Shown: piece after piece, positions 29,509-39,620 of the stretch
How the letters are laid out: each line of letters opens with the position of its first letter
Numbering within the stretch: position 1 is the stretch's first letter
Assembly: GCF_035593345.1 (NCBI RefSeq)
Contig: NZ_CP141606.1
Span: forward strand, 1,488,001 to 1,552,000
DNA: 64,000 bases
Direction of reading: 5' to 3'
Source: Lelliottia sp. JS-SCA-14
GTDB lineage: Bacteria; Pseudomonadota; Gammaproteobacteria; Enterobacterales; Enterobacteriaceae
Program-made: the position numbers and the translations under genes
Notes under the pieces: generated by a model
The model's input: the letters and a program-made list of their open reading frames with translations, nothing else
What the model was told of the DNA's origin: nothing
Database searches by the model: none

Positions 29509-29531
29509 AAAATGAAATGTAATTTCAATTT
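29509..29531. promoter_or_regulatory. KdgR-like palindromic operator 1
   Basis: The core TGAAATGTAATTTCA (29513-29527) is a palindrome in its arms TGAAAT / ATTTCA. It resembles the KdgR target (AATGAAAYRNYRTTTCATT). It lies 43 nt upstream of the MFS start codon, and a KdgR-type (IclR family) repressor is the likely ligand. Confidence 0.55.
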
Positions 29532-29558
29532 ATCGTATGGAAAAATTTGATGGTCATA

Positions 29559-29574
29559 ATTGATGAGGGTCACA
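29559..29574. promoter_or_regulatory. Possible CRP site
   Basis: ATTGA-TGAGGG-TCACA fits TGTGA-N6-TCACA at eight of ten arm positions, with a perfect right arm. It lies midway between the two operators in the divergent promoter region, where cAMP-CRP activation of sugar genes would be expected. Confidence 0.4.
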
Positions 29575-29642
29575 AATTTAAAAACAGAATAGATAATAAA
29601 TTATTTAAAAAACATATAGGCGGCATGAATTAGTTTTATTAA

Positions 29643-29660
29643 ATCATTTGCGCAAATGAT
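29643..29660. promoter_or_regulatory. Perfect 18-bp palindrome in the lyase/porin promoter region
   Basis: ATCATTTGCGCAAATGAT is its own reverse complement over all 18 bp. It sits almost in the centre of the 363-bp gap between the divergent MFS and porin genes. It does not match the KdgR-like sites beside it, so it may bind a second regulator. Downstream, TGATCT followed by a T-run recurs at 29657, 29714 and 29740. Confidence 0.5.
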
Positions 29661-29680
29661 CTATTTTTTATAAATATAAA

Positions 29681-29699
29681 AACGAAACGGTATTTCAAT
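29681..29699. promoter_or_regulatory. KdgR-like palindromic operator 2
   Basis: AACGAAACGGTATTTCAAT carries the same GAAA...TTTC dyad as operator 1 and fits the KdgR consensus. It lies 135 nt upstream of the porin start codon. Confidence 0.5.
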
Positions 29700-29833
29700 A
29701 AAAAGTGTGGGATTGATCTTATTTTTAAAAATATGCAGATGATCTGTTTTTAGTAATGAATATGATGCCTTCCTGTTGTCAACACCGAGTTCAATGCGGC
29801 AATACGTTTAATAAAATATAAAAGGGATGAATT

Positions 29834-30589
29834 ATGCAAAAGAAATGGCTATGGACATTACTGGCTTGTGTTAGCGCATGCCCGGTGGTTTGTCAGGCGC
29901 TGACGTTTGACGTACGGGGCGGCTACAGGGCAGGCAGTCACTCGTATGAATCGCGGTACAAGGTCAGCGAAAGCTGGAAAACGGGCTGGTGGGCCAGTAT
30001 TGAAACCGATAATAAAAACAATAAGAGTAATGGCCGGGGAGCCAATGGGGGGGATAAATCTGACAGTGCTCATTCATTGGGTGACAGCAAAACCGATTAC
30101 AATGAAATAGAATCTAATTACACGATTCCGTTATCGGATAAATGGAGTTTCCAGCCCGGTGGCATTTATCACTGGAGCAGTAACGGAACGCAAATACGCC
30201 CTTATCTCCGGCTGAATTATAAAATCACTCAGGATTTAAGTACGAGTTTACGTTATCGCTATGATTATAACACCTATGAAACCACGAATAGCGCAGGAGA
30301 GTCTCATCGCGATAGCGTTAACCGTCTGGACTTGTATCTGGGCTATAAAATCAACCCTAAGTGGAGTGTGCTCTGGCAGGGAACGATATATAAACATGTT
30401 AATGATGATTATAAATATAAGAATGACAAATCCTGGTCAACGGAAAATGCCGTTACGCTGCGTTATAAATGGAACAGCTGGTTTAGCCCGTATGTAGAAT
30501 ATGATTATCTCGATAAACAGGGTTTCTACGAAGGGGAAGGGTGCATTGCTGAGTCGCGCTACCGCATCGGTATGACGTTTACGCTCTAA
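29834..30589 (+). CDS. KdgM-family oligogalacturonate-type outer-membrane porin
   Basis: A 251-aa precursor with a signal peptide (MQKKWLWTLLACVSACPVVC, cleaved before LTFDVRGG). The rest is a chain of amphipathic beta strands ending RYRIGMTFTL, which is typical of the KdgM/NanC family of monomeric porins for acidic oligosaccharides. A low-complexity stretch of Asn, Gly, Lys and Ser (about residues 60-80) looks like an external loop. ATG at 29834 has AAAGGGATG before it. It is divergent from the MFS-lyase genes and shares their operators, so it should be the outer-membrane step of the same uptake route. Confidence 0.82.
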   Translation: MQKKWLWTLLACVSACPVVCQALTFDVRGGYRAGSHSYESRYKVSESWKTGWWASIETDNKNNKSNGRGANGGDKSDSAHSLGDSKTDYNEIESNYTIPLSDKWSFQPGGIYHWSSNGTQIRPYLRLNYKITQDLSTSLRYRYDYNTYETTNSAGESHRDSVNRLDLYLGYKINPKWSVLWQGTIYKHVNDDYKYKNDKSWSTENAVTLRYKWNSWFSPYVEYDYLDKQGFYEGEGCIAESRYRIGMTFTL

Positions 30590-31385
30590 GCAGCAGCAAA
30601 ATCTGCCCGGCGGATGTGCCGGGCAGGAAGCGCGATGAACATCGGCACTTCTTTCGGCATGAGTCTGCACATGTCACCCCTCAGCAGTACCCAGCCTGAC
30701 TAAAATTTACACGAACGGACCGGCTAAGACGTTTCGATGATCATTTCGTTAACGTTATAGTTGCGCGATGGTGTTAATTGAAAGCTGGCGTTGGGTGAAA
30801 TTAATGTTATTTTTGCCTGGGCTATTGCCGTAATGGAAAAAGAAGTCTAAGCCACTATCCTTAAATGTTTGTCAGCTTTATAAAGCGAGACGACAAGCAA
30901 CGTTAAAAAAAATCACTGTTGTTTATATCCCATTCCGCATTTGCTAACCATTGCTCCGATCAAATCCACATCCCATTAACATTGCATTTACTATGGCTAA
31001 TGCATTTAAACACCTTTAACAGAATCGGGCGTTTTTGATTTAAATCAATGTTTAATACTTGGAAATGCACCCTAAAAGGCGCTAAATTGTCGGCGATCAA
31101 ACTGGCTGAAAAGTGGTAAATTCGCTATATATTGATCACCGTCGTAAAACGTAAATCTCCTTCAATAAAAACCTGTTTATTGTAAGGGCTTTGCAGCGTA
31201 TTATATTTGCGGGATCAATTAGAGTTTTTTCTTAACGTATTTGTAACCTTTCGTCATGGCTTTTTCCTCTTTTGAAGAATAAGTCACGAAGAAGGGAAAC
31301 AGATAACTTTGTATTGGGGCATGTGTGTGAACCCTTTCGAAGGGATTCACTCTCGGAGTCTTCATGCGATGAGCAAGGAGTCATG
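30590..31385 (+). other. 796-bp gap: porin 3' end and cydA regulatory region
   Basis: No credible gene was found. Just after the porin stop a hairpin CTGCCCGGCGGATGTGCCGGGCAG (given in two arms: CTGCCCGGC and GCCGGGCAG, about 30602-30628) may end the porin transcript, though it has no T-run. The rest is AT-rich and should contain the several promoters and ArcA/FNR sites that control cydAB in E. coli. One perfect FNR box is listed separately. Confidence 0.6.
31035..31048. promoter_or_regulatory. FNR box upstream of cydA
   Basis: TTGATTTAAATCAA is a perfect match to the FNR consensus TTGAT-N4-ATCAA. FNR and ArcA tune cytochrome bd in E. coli, with FNR repressing under strict anoxia. The site is 338 bp before the cydA start codon. 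Confidence 0.8.
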
Positions 31386-32954
31386 ATGTTAGATATAGTC
31401 GAACTGTCGCGCTTACAGTTTGCCTTGACCGCGATGTACCACTTCCTTTTTGTGCCACTAACGCTCGGTATGGCGTTCCTGCTGGCCATCATGGAAACGG
31501 TCTACGTCCTTTCCGGCAAACAGATTTATAAAGATATGACCAAGTTCTGGGGCAAGTTGTTTGGTATCAACTTTGCACTGGGCGTGGCGACCGGCCTGAC
31601 CATGGAGTTCCAGTTCGGGACTAACTGGTCTTACTATTCTCACTACGTTGGGGATATCTTCGGTGCGCCGCTGGCCATTGAAGGTCTGATGGCCTTCTTC
31701 CTCGAATCCACCTTTGTAGGTCTGTTCTTCTTCGGTTGGGACCGTCTGGGTAAAGTTCAGCACATGGCCGTGACCTGGCTGGTGGCCTTAGGCTCCAACC
31801 TGTCCGCACTGTGGATCCTGGTCGCTAACGGCTGGATGCAGAACCCTATCGCGTCTGATTTCAACTTCGAAACCATGCGTATGGAGATGGTCAGCTTTGC
31901 CGAGCTGGTCCTGAACCCGGTTGCTCAGGTGAAATTCGTTCACACCGTGGCCTCGGGTTATGTCTGCGGCGCGATGTTCGTGCTGGGCATCAGCTCCTAC
32001 TATATGCTGCGCGGTCGCGACTTCGCTTTCGCCAAACGCTCCTTTGCTATCGCAGCAAGCTTCGGTATGGCAGCCATCCTGTCTGTTATTGTTCTGGGTG
32101 ATGAATCCGGTTACGAAATGGGCGACGTGCAGAAAACCAAACTGGCGGCTATCGAAGCCGAATGGGAAACTCAGCCGGCTCCGGCAGCGTTTACTCTGTT
32201 TGGTATTCCTGACCAGGATGCGCAGGAAAACCGCTTCGCCATTCAAATCCCTTACGCGCTGGGTATCATCGCCACCCGTTCTGTTGATAAGCAGGTCACG
32301 GGCCTGAAAGATCTGATGGTGCAGCACGAAGGACGTATCCGTAACGGTATGAAAGCTTATGCGCTGCTGGAACAGCTGCGTTCAGGCTCAACCGATCAGG
32401 CTGTTCGCGATCAGTTCAATGACGTGAAGAAAGACCTGGGTTACGGTTTGCTGCTTAAACGCTACACGCCGAACGTCTCTGATGCGACTGAAGCACAGAT
32501 TCAGATGGCGACCAAAGACTCTATTCCTCGCGTGGCTCCGCTGTACTTCGCGTTCCGTATCATGGTCGGTTGCGGCATCCTGATGCTGCTGATTATCGCG
32601 GCGTCCTTCTGGTCCGTGATTCGTAACCGTATCGGCCAGAAAAAATGGCTGCTGCGTACCGCGATGTACGGTATTCCATTGCCATGGATTGCGATCGAGT
32701 CCGGCTGGTTTGTAGCGGAGTATGGCCGTCAGCCATGGGCGATCGGTGAGGTGCTGCCAACGGCAGTGGCTAACTCGTCGCTGACTGCAGGGGATCTGAT
32801 TTTCTCCATGCTGCTGATTTGCGGTCTGTACACCCTGTTCCTGGTGGCTGAACTGTTCCTGATGTTCAAGTTCGCACGCCTCGGCCCGAGCAGCCTGAAA
32901 ACCGGTCGCTATCACTACGAGCAGTCCACTGTGACTACTCAGCCGGCACGCTAA
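31386..32954 (+). CDS. cydA: Cytochrome bd-I ubiquinol oxidase subunit I
   Basis: CydA binds haems b558, b595 and d and oxidises ubiquinol in the high-affinity terminal oxidase. It has 522 aa, as in E. coli. It begins [20 protein letters not shown], and His19 of this stretch is a haem ligand. The Q-loop region follows around residues 240-380, and the C terminus reads [18 protein letters not shown]. Two adjacent ATG codons occur at 31383 and 31386. The second has the better spacing to AAGGAG at 31375-31380 and reproduces the E. coli N terminus. It is followed by cydB after 15 nt. Confidence 0.98.
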   Translation: MLDIVELSRLQFALTAMYHFLFVPLTLGMAFLLAIMETVYVLSGKQIYKDMTKFWGKLFGINFALGVATGLTMEFQFGTNWSYYSHYVGDIFGAPLAIEGLMAFFLESTFVGLFFFGWDRLGKVQHMAVTWLVALGSNLSALWILVANGWMQNPIASDFNFETMRMEMVSFAELVLNPVAQVKFVHTVASGYVCGAMFVLGISSYYMLRGRDFAFAKRSFAIAASFGMAAILSVIVLGDESGYEMGDVQKTKLAAIEAEWETQPAPAAFTLFGIPDQDAQENRFAIQIPYALGIIATRSVDKQVTGLKDLMVQHEGRIRNGMKAYALLEQLRSGSTDQAVRDQFNDVKKDLGYGLLLKRYTPNVSDATEAQIQMATKDSIPRVAPLYFAFRIMVGCGILMLLIIAASFWSVIRNRIGQKKWLLRTAMYGIPLPWIAIESGWFVAEYGRQPWAIGEVLPTAVANSSLTAGDLIFSMLLICGLYTLFLVAELFLMFKFARLGPSSLKTGRYHYEQSTVTTQPAR

Positions 32955-32969
32955 GACAGGAGTCGTCAA

Positions 32970-34109
32970 ATGATCGATTATGAAGTATTGCGTTTTATCT
33001 GGTGGCTGCTGGTCGGTATCTTACTGATTGGTTTTGCGGTCACTGACGGTTTCGACATGGGGGTGGGCATGCTCACCCGTTTCCTCGGTCGTAATGACAC
33101 CGAGCGTCGAATCATGATCAACTCCATCGCCCCGCACTGGGACGGTAACCAGGTGTGGCTGATCACCGCGGGCGGCGCACTGTTTGCCGCCTGGCCGATG
33201 GTCTACGCAGCTGCGTTCTCCGGCTTCTATGTGGCGATGATTCTGGTGCTGGCGTCCTTGTTCTTCCGTCCGGTCGGTTTTGATTACCGCTCCAAGATCG
33301 AAGACACCCGCTGGCGCAACATGTGGGACTGGGGCATCTTCATCGGTAGCTTCGTGCCGCCGCTGGTGATCGGCGTGGCGTTCGGCAACCTGTTGCAGGG
33401 CGTTCCGTTCCACCTCGATGAATACATGCGTCTGTACTACACCGGTAACTTCTTCCAGCTGCTGAACCCGTTTGGTCTGCTGGCAGGTGTGGTGAGTGTC
33501 GCGATGATCATCACTCAGGGTGCAACCTATCTGCAGATGCGTACAGTAGGTGAACTGCACCTGCGTTCCCGCGCGACTGCTCAGGTTGCCGCGCTGGTGA
33601 CGCTGGTCTGCTTCGCGCTGGCAGGTGTTTGGGTGGTTTACGGTATCGACGGTTATGTCGTGACGTCGGCTATCAACCACACTGCGCCGTCTAACCCGCT
33701 GACTAAAGAAGTCGCGCGTCAGGCAGGTGCATGGCTGGTGAACTTCAACAATACCCCTGCGCTGTGGGCTATCCCGGCTCTGGGTGTGTTGCTGCCGCTG
33801 CTGACCGTGTTGACATCTCGTCTGGAAAAAGGGGCGTGGGCATTCGTCTTCTCCTCACTGACTCTGGCGTGCATCATCCTGACCGCGGGTATTGCGATGT
33901 TCCCGTTCGTGATGCCTTCCAGCACCATGATGAATGCCAGCCTGACCATGTGGGATGCGACGTCGAGCCAGTTGACGCTTAACCTGATGACGTATGTTGC
34001 TTGCGTGTTCGTACCGATTATCCTGCTCTACACCACCTGGTGTTACTGGAAGATGTTCGGTCGTATCACGAAAGAAGACATCGAAAGCAACACTCATTCC
34101 CTGTACTAA
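32970..34109 (+). CDS. cydB: Cytochrome bd-I ubiquinol oxidase subunit II
   Basis: CydB is the partner membrane subunit of cytochrome bd. It has 379 aa, as in E. coli, with about eight or nine spans. It begins MIDYEVLRFIWWLLVGILLI and holds the conserved GFDMGVGMLTRFLGRNDTER and IAPHWDGNQVWLITAGGA blocks. The start ATG at 32970 has AGGAG upstream. cydX follows after 14 nt. Confidence 0.98.
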   Translation: MIDYEVLRFIWWLLVGILLIGFAVTDGFDMGVGMLTRFLGRNDTERRIMINSIAPHWDGNQVWLITAGGALFAAWPMVYAAAFSGFYVAMILVLASLFFRPVGFDYRSKIEDTRWRNMWDWGIFIGSFVPPLVIGVAFGNLLQGVPFHLDEYMRLYYTGNFFQLLNPFGLLAGVVSVAMIITQGATYLQMRTVGELHLRSRATAQVAALVTLVCFALAGVWVVYGIDGYVVTSAINHTAPSNPLTKEVARQAGAWLVNFNNTPALWAIPALGVLLPLLTVLTSRLEKGAWAFVFSSLTLACIILTAGIAMFPFVMPSSTMMNASLTMWDATSSQLTLNLMTYVACVFVPIILLYTTWCYWKMFGRITKEDIESNTHSLY

Positions 34110-34123
34110 GTAAGGAGCTGAAT

Positions 34124-34237
34124 ATGTGGTATTTCGCATGGATTTTAGGGACGCTTCTTGCCTGTGCATTTGGTGTCATTACCGCGCTGGCGCTCGAACA
34201 TATCGAAGCGACCAAAACCGGTGAAGAAAAGCACTGA
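34124..34237 (+). CDS. cydX: CydX, small subunit of cytochrome bd-I
   Basis: CydX (formerly YbgT) is a 37-aa single-span peptide that stabilises the haems of cytochrome bd. It starts MWYFAWILGTLLACAFGVIT and ends EATKTGEEKH, like the E. coli peptide. TAAGGAG lies 7 nt before the ATG. In E. coli the stop overlaps the ybgE start; here an ERIC element has entered just downstream. Confidence 0.95.
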   Translation: MWYFAWILGTLLACAFGVITALALEHIEATKTGEEKH

Positions 34238-34374
34238 TGATGAATGTTATCGTAAAGCGATATACGACAGCATTCGGGCTGCATCGAGGCGGCAAGTCTG
34301 AGAATCCCCAGGAGCTGACATTAGTCAGTGACTGGGGTGAGCAGACGCAGCCAACGAAGAGGCAGCCTGAATGA
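34237..34374 (+). other. 45-codon open frame running from the cydX stop through the ERIC element
   Basis: The frame opens at ATG 34237, overlapping the cydX stop (TGATG) as the ybgE start does in E. coli. It runs MMNVIVKRYTTAFGLH and continues through the ERIC sequence to a TGA at 34372-34374. That stop overlaps the present ybgE ATG at 34371. The first seven or eight codons are probably the old ybgE 5' end. Ribosomes leaving cydX could translate it and re-start at ybgE. Whether the peptide has any role is unknown. Confidence 0.35.
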
Positions 34375-34385
34375 TTAAGTATATC
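34259..34385. repeat. Full-length ERIC element at the 5' end of ybgE
   Basis: The core GAATCCCCAGGAGCTGACAT (34302-34321) and CAGTGACTGGGGTGAGC (34326-34342) match the ERIC consensus at the ERIC1R/ERIC2 primer sites. Inverted arms CATTCGGGCTGC (34271-34282) and GCAGCCTGAATG (34361-34372) pair, and the outer arms GATATAC and GTATATC mark ends 127 bp apart, the known full ERIC length. The right arm contains the start codon of ybgE. Confidence 0.92.
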
Positions 34386-34655
34386 TATGCGGTAATGGAC
34401 AAGCGCCCGTTACGGGCGCTTTCCTTAGTGATGGCACTCGTGCTGGCAGGCTGCATTTTCTGGGACCCGTCGCGCTTTGCGGCGAAGACCAGCGAACTGG
34501 AGATCTGGCATGGTTTCTTGATCATGTGGGCAGTTTGCGCGGGCGTCATTCACGGTGTGGGCTTTCGCCCGAAAGCCGTTCACTGGCAAGGTATTTTCTG
34601 CCCGCTGGTCGCTGATTTAGTGCTTCTCGCAGGACTTGTTTTTTTCTTTAGCTGA
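34371..34655 (+). CDS. ybgE: YbgE, cyd operon membrane protein
   Basis: YbgE is an inner-membrane protein of the cydABX-ybgE operon with no settled function. It has 94 aa against 97 in E. coli. From YAVMDKRPLRALSLVMALVL onward it follows the family closely, including AAKTSELEIWHGFL and GVIHGVGFRPK, with three hydrophobic spans. The N terminus MIKYI is encoded by the right arm of the ERIC element, as is the AGAGG ribosome-binding site at about 34358-34362. The original start was probably at the cydX stop. The gene still looks translatable, but expression may have changed. Confidence 0.88.
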   Translation: MIKYIYAVMDKRPLRALSLVMALVLAGCIFWDPSRFAAKTSELEIWHGFLIMWAVCAGVIHGVGFRPKAVHWQGIFCPLVADLVLLAGLVFFFS

Positions 34656-34675
34656 ATAAGAACTGTCCGTTAATC

Positions 34676-34699
34676 TTATGGGCTTACCCGAGCCCATAA
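34676..34699 (+). terminator. Hairpin between ybgE and ybgC
   Basis: A perfect 9-bp stem TTATGGGCT / AGCCCATAA with a TACCCG loop follows ybgE by 20 nt. The T-run is weak (AAATTTAC), so termination may be partial and leave some read-through into tol-pal. Confidence 0.55.
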
Positions 34700-34804
34700 A
34701 AATTTACTCTCCGTTTACTTTCCCCCATTCCAAACCATCATTCCCGCGCGTATAGTAGCGAAGTTTAAAAGCTCTAAACTTTTGTTGCATTACCGGGATG
34801 TAAA

Positions 34805-35898
<1,094 letters not shown>

Positions 35899-35901
35899 AC
35901 C

Positions 35902-36330
35902 ATGGCCAGAGCGCGTGGACGAAATCGTCGCGAACTTAAGTCCGAAATCAATATCGTACCGCTGCTGGACGTATTGCTGGTGCTGCTGCTGATCTTTATG
36001 GCGACAGCACCGATCATCACCCAGAGCGTGGAAGTTGATCTGCCGGATGCGACAGAATCACAGGCGGTGAGCAGCAATGATGATCCACCGGTCATTATTG
36101 AGGTTTCCGGCGTTGGGCAATACAGCGTGGTGGTCGAGAAAGATCGTATGGATCAGCTGCCGCCAGAGCAGGTTATTGCCGAAGCGCAGCGCCGCCTGGA
36201 GTCAAATCCGAAAACGGTCTTCTTAATCGGTGGCGCCAAAGATGTGCCTTACGATGAAATTATTAAAGCGCTGAACTTGCTACATAGCGCGGGTGTTAAG
36301 TCGGTAGGCTTGATGACGCAACCGATCTAA
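35902..36330 (+). CDS. tolR: TolR, proton-channel subunit of the Tol-Pal system
   Basis: TolR is a single-span inner-membrane protein with a periplasmic domain and is the partner of TolQ. It has 142 aa, as in E. coli. The span INIVPLLDVLLVLLLIFMAT carries the proton-path aspartate in PLLDVL. The periplasmic part ends GVKSVGLMTQPI. tolA follows after 28 nt. Confidence 0.97.
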   Translation: MARARGRNRRELKSEINIVPLLDVLLVLLLIFMATAPIITQSVEVDLPDATESQAVSSNDDPPVIIEVSGVGQYSVVVEKDRMDQLPPEQVIAEAQRRLESNPKTVFLIGGAKDVPYDEIIKALNLLHSAGVKSVGLMTQPI

Positions 36331-36358
36331 TCATCTGCACAGTTTTTGGGAACCGATA

Positions 36359-37627
36359 GTGTCAAAGGCAACCGAACAAAACGACAAGCTTAAGCGAGCG
36401 ATCATTATCTCCGCGGTGCTGCATGTGGTTCTTTTTGCAGTGCTGATCTGGAGTTCGTTCGATGAGCATATTGACGCGTCAGCCGGCGGTGGTGGGGGCT
36501 CTTCCATCGACGCCGTCATGGTGGACCCTGGCGCGGTAGTGCAAAACTATAATCGTCAGCAACAGCAGCAGGCGAGTGCAAAACGTGCAGAAGAGCAGCG
36601 TGATAAACAGGCGCAACAGCAAGCCGAGGAACTGCGTGAAAAGCAGGCCGCGGAGCAGGAGCGTTTGAAGCAGCTCGAGAAAGAACGTTTGCAGGCGCAA
36701 GAAGCGGCGAAAGAGCAGGCTACCGAACAGAAACAGGCTGAAGCCGCCGCGCAAAAAGCGCAAGAGCAGCAGAAGCAGGCAGAAGAGGCGGCCGCTAAAG
36801 CCGCAGCCGATGCCAAGGCAAAAGCAGATGCTCAGGCGAAACAAGCCGCCGATGCGGCGAAGAAAGCCGCTGCGGATGCACAAAAAGTCGCAGAAGCAGA
36901 AGCCGTGAAGAAAGCCGCTGCCGACGCAGAGAAAAAAGCACAAGCAGAAGCAGCGAAGAAAGCAGCTGCTGACGCACAGAAAAAAGCAGAAGCTGAGGCC
37001 GCGAAGAAAGCCGCTCAGGAAGCGGAGAAGAAAGCCGCTGCCGATGCTGCGAAGAAAGCGGCTGCAGCAGAGAAGGCTGCCGCTGAAAAAGCCGCTGCTG
37101 CTGAGAAGGCCGCAGCGGACAAAAAAGCCGCTGCCGCTGAAAAGGCTGCTGCAGATAAGAAAGCTGCTGCCGATAAAGCCGCAGCCGCCAAAGCTGCCGC
37201 AGCGAAAAAAGCTGCAGCGGAGAAAGCTTCGGCATCCGATGTTGACGATCTTTTCGGTGACCTGAGTTCAGGTAAGAATGCGCCGAAATCGGGCGGTGGG
37301 GCGAAAGGAAGCAATGCATCGCCAGCAGGAAGTGGTAACACTAAGAATAACGGCGCTTCAGGCGCTGAAATCAATGGCTATGCCTCGCAGATTAAATCGG
37401 CGATTGAAAGTCGATTTTATGATGCTTCATCTTATGCCGGTAAAACGTGTACGCTGCGGATAAAACTGGCACCGGATGGCATGTTACTTGATATTCAGTC
37501 CGAAGGTGGCGATCCGGCCCTGTGTACTGCTGCGCTGGCAGCGGCGCGTCAGGCGAAGATGCCAAAACCACCTTCGCAAGCCGTCTATGAAGTCTTTAAA
37601 AATGCGCCGCTGGACTTTAAACCTTAA
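36359..37627 (+). CDS. tolA: TolA, periplasm-spanning energy-transducing protein
   Basis: TolA links the TolQR motor to Pal and TolB at the outer membrane. It has 422 aa against 421 in E. coli. The start is GTG at 36359. Domain I is the membrane anchor AIIISAVLHVVLFAVLIWSS. Domain II (about residues 60-300) is a long Ala/Lys/Glu/Gln-rich helix with repeated KKAAADA-type units. Domain III is the compact C-terminal domain, beginning near INGYASQIKSAIESRFYDAS with its two cysteines in KTCTLRI and PALCTAA. The repeat region makes this gene prone to length change. Confidence 0.97.
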   Translation: MSKATEQNDKLKRAIIISAVLHVVLFAVLIWSSFDEHIDASAGGGGGSSIDAVMVDPGAVVQNYNRQQQQQASAKRAEEQRDKQAQQQAEELREKQAAEQERLKQLEKERLQAQEAAKEQATEQKQAEAAAQKAQEQQKQAEEAAAKAAADAKAKADAQAKQAADAAKKAAADAQKVAEAEAVKKAAADAEKKAQAEAAKKAAADAQKKAEAEAAKKAAQEAEKKAAADAAKKAAAAEKAAAEKAAAAEKAAADKKAAAAEKAAADKKAAADKAAAAKAAAAKKAAAEKASASDVDDLFGDLSSGKNAPKSGGGAKGSNASPAGSGNTKNNGASGAEINGYASQIKSAIESRFYDASSYAGKTCTLRIKLAPDGMLLDIQSEGGDPALCTAALAAARQAKMPKPPSQAVYEVFKNAPLDFKP

Positions 37628-37761
37628 GTCACAATTTCTCCGTGCAAACGGGGAAAAATAGACCAGGTTTAGTCACAGGGTTCTGGTAGTTTTGTCTATT
37701 TGAGTTTGTTAACATTCTGCTAAATTATCGCGGGTAAGGTTACCCGGGTAAGGGAGATATG

Positions 37762-39054
37762 ATGAAGCAGGCATTACGTGTTGCAGTAGGTTTCTTTATG
37801 CTGTGGGCAGCTTTGCTGCACGCAGAGGTACGCATTGAGATCACCCAAGGGGTGGACTCCGCGCGTCCGATTGGCGTTGTTCCGTTCCAGTGGGCAGGCC
37901 CTGGCGCTGCACCTGAAGACGTTGGCGGCATTGTTGCGGCTGACTTGCGTAACAGCGGCAAATTCAATCCATTAGATCGTTCTCGTCTGCCACAGCAGCC
38001 GGGTACCGCTCAGGAAGTTCAACCTGCTGCCTGGTCCGCACTGGGTATTGATGCCGTGGTCGTGGGCCAGGTGACTCCGAATCCGGACGGTGGCTACACA
38101 GTGGCGTACCAGCTGGTGGATACTGGCGGCGCTCCGGGTACGGTTCTGGCGCAGAACTCGTATAAAGTGAACAAGCAGTGGCTTCGCTACGCAGGTCACA
38201 CTGCAAGTGATGAAGTGTTCGAGAAGCTGACCGGTATTAAAGGCGCTTTCCGTACCCGTATCGCGTATGTGGTGCAGACCAACGGCGGCCAGTTCCCGTA
38301 TGAACTGCGCGTCTCTGACTACGACGGTTACAACCAGTTCACCGTTCACCGTTCACCACAGCCGCTGATGTCTCCGGCCTGGTCTCCGGATGGTTCTAAA
38401 CTGGCTTACGTGACCTTCGAAAGCGGTCGTTCAGCCCTGGTTATCCAGACGCTTGCTAACGGCGCTGTGCGTCAGGTGGCTTCGTTCCCGCGTCACAACG
38501 GTGCACCAGCGTTCTCACCGGATGGTTCTAAACTGGCATTTGCTCTGTCTAAAACCGGCAGCCTGAACCTCTACGTGATGGATATCGGCTCAGGCCAGAT
38601 CCGCCAGGTGACGGATGGTCGTAGCAACAACACTGAGCCAACCTGGTTCCCGGACAGCCAGAACCTCGCGTTCACGTCTGACCAGGCGGGTCGTCCTCAG
38701 GTGTATAAAGTGAATGTAAACGGCGGTGCTCCACAGCGTATTACCTGGGAAGGCTCTCAGAACCAGGATGCGGACGTGAGCAGCGACGGTAAATTAATGG
38801 TAATGGTCAGCTCCAACGGTGGGCAGCAGCACATTGCCAAACAAGATCTGGTAACGGGTGGCGTGCAAGTTTTATCGTCAACGTTCCTGGATGAAACGCC
38901 AAGTCTGGCACCTAACGGCACGATGGTAATCTACAGCTCTTCTCAGGGGATGGGATCTGTGCTGAATCTGGTTTCTACAGATGGGCGTTTCAAAGCGCGT
39001 ATTCCGGCAACTGATGGACAGGTAAAATCACCTGCCTGGTCGCCGTATCTGTAA
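37762..39054 (+). CDS. tolB: TolB, periplasmic beta-propeller of the Tol-Pal system
   Basis: TolB is a periplasmic protein that binds Pal, TolA and, as a receptor, colicins. It has 430 aa, as in E. coli. The signal peptide ends ...LLHA before [15 protein letters not shown], the TolA-binding N-terminal box. The C-terminal six-bladed propeller shows repeats such as [15 protein letters not shown] and [16 protein letters not shown]. Two ATG codons lie at 37759 and 37762; the second is better spaced from AAGGGAG. Genes pal and cpoB follow. Confidence 0.97.
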   Translation: MKQALRVAVGFFMLWAALLHAEVRIEITQGVDSARPIGVVPFQWAGPGAAPEDVGGIVAADLRNSGKFNPLDRSRLPQQPGTAQEVQPAAWSALGIDAVVVGQVTPNPDGGYTVAYQLVDTGGAPGTVLAQNSYKVNKQWLRYAGHTASDEVFEKLTGIKGAFRTRIAYVVQTNGGQFPYELRVSDYDGYNQFTVHRSPQPLMSPAWSPDGSKLAYVTFESGRSALVIQTLANGAVRQVASFPRHNGAPAFSPDGSKLAFALSKTGSLNLYVMDIGSGQIRQVTDGRSNNTEPTWFPDSQNLAFTSDQAGRPQVYKVNVNGGAPQRITWEGSQNQDADVSSDGKLMVMVSSNGGQQHIAKQDLVTGGVQVLSSTFLDETPSLAPNGTMVIYSSSQGMGSVLNLVSTDGRFKARIPATDGQVKSPAWSPYL

Positions 39055-39065
39055 ATAATAATTAA

Positions 39066-39611
<546 letters not shown>

Positions 39612-39620
39612 GAGAATTGC

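Noticed and set aside
36650..37240. Repeats in tolA considered as a mobile or satellite repeat
   Set aside because: They code for the helical domain II of TolA, a normal feature of the family.
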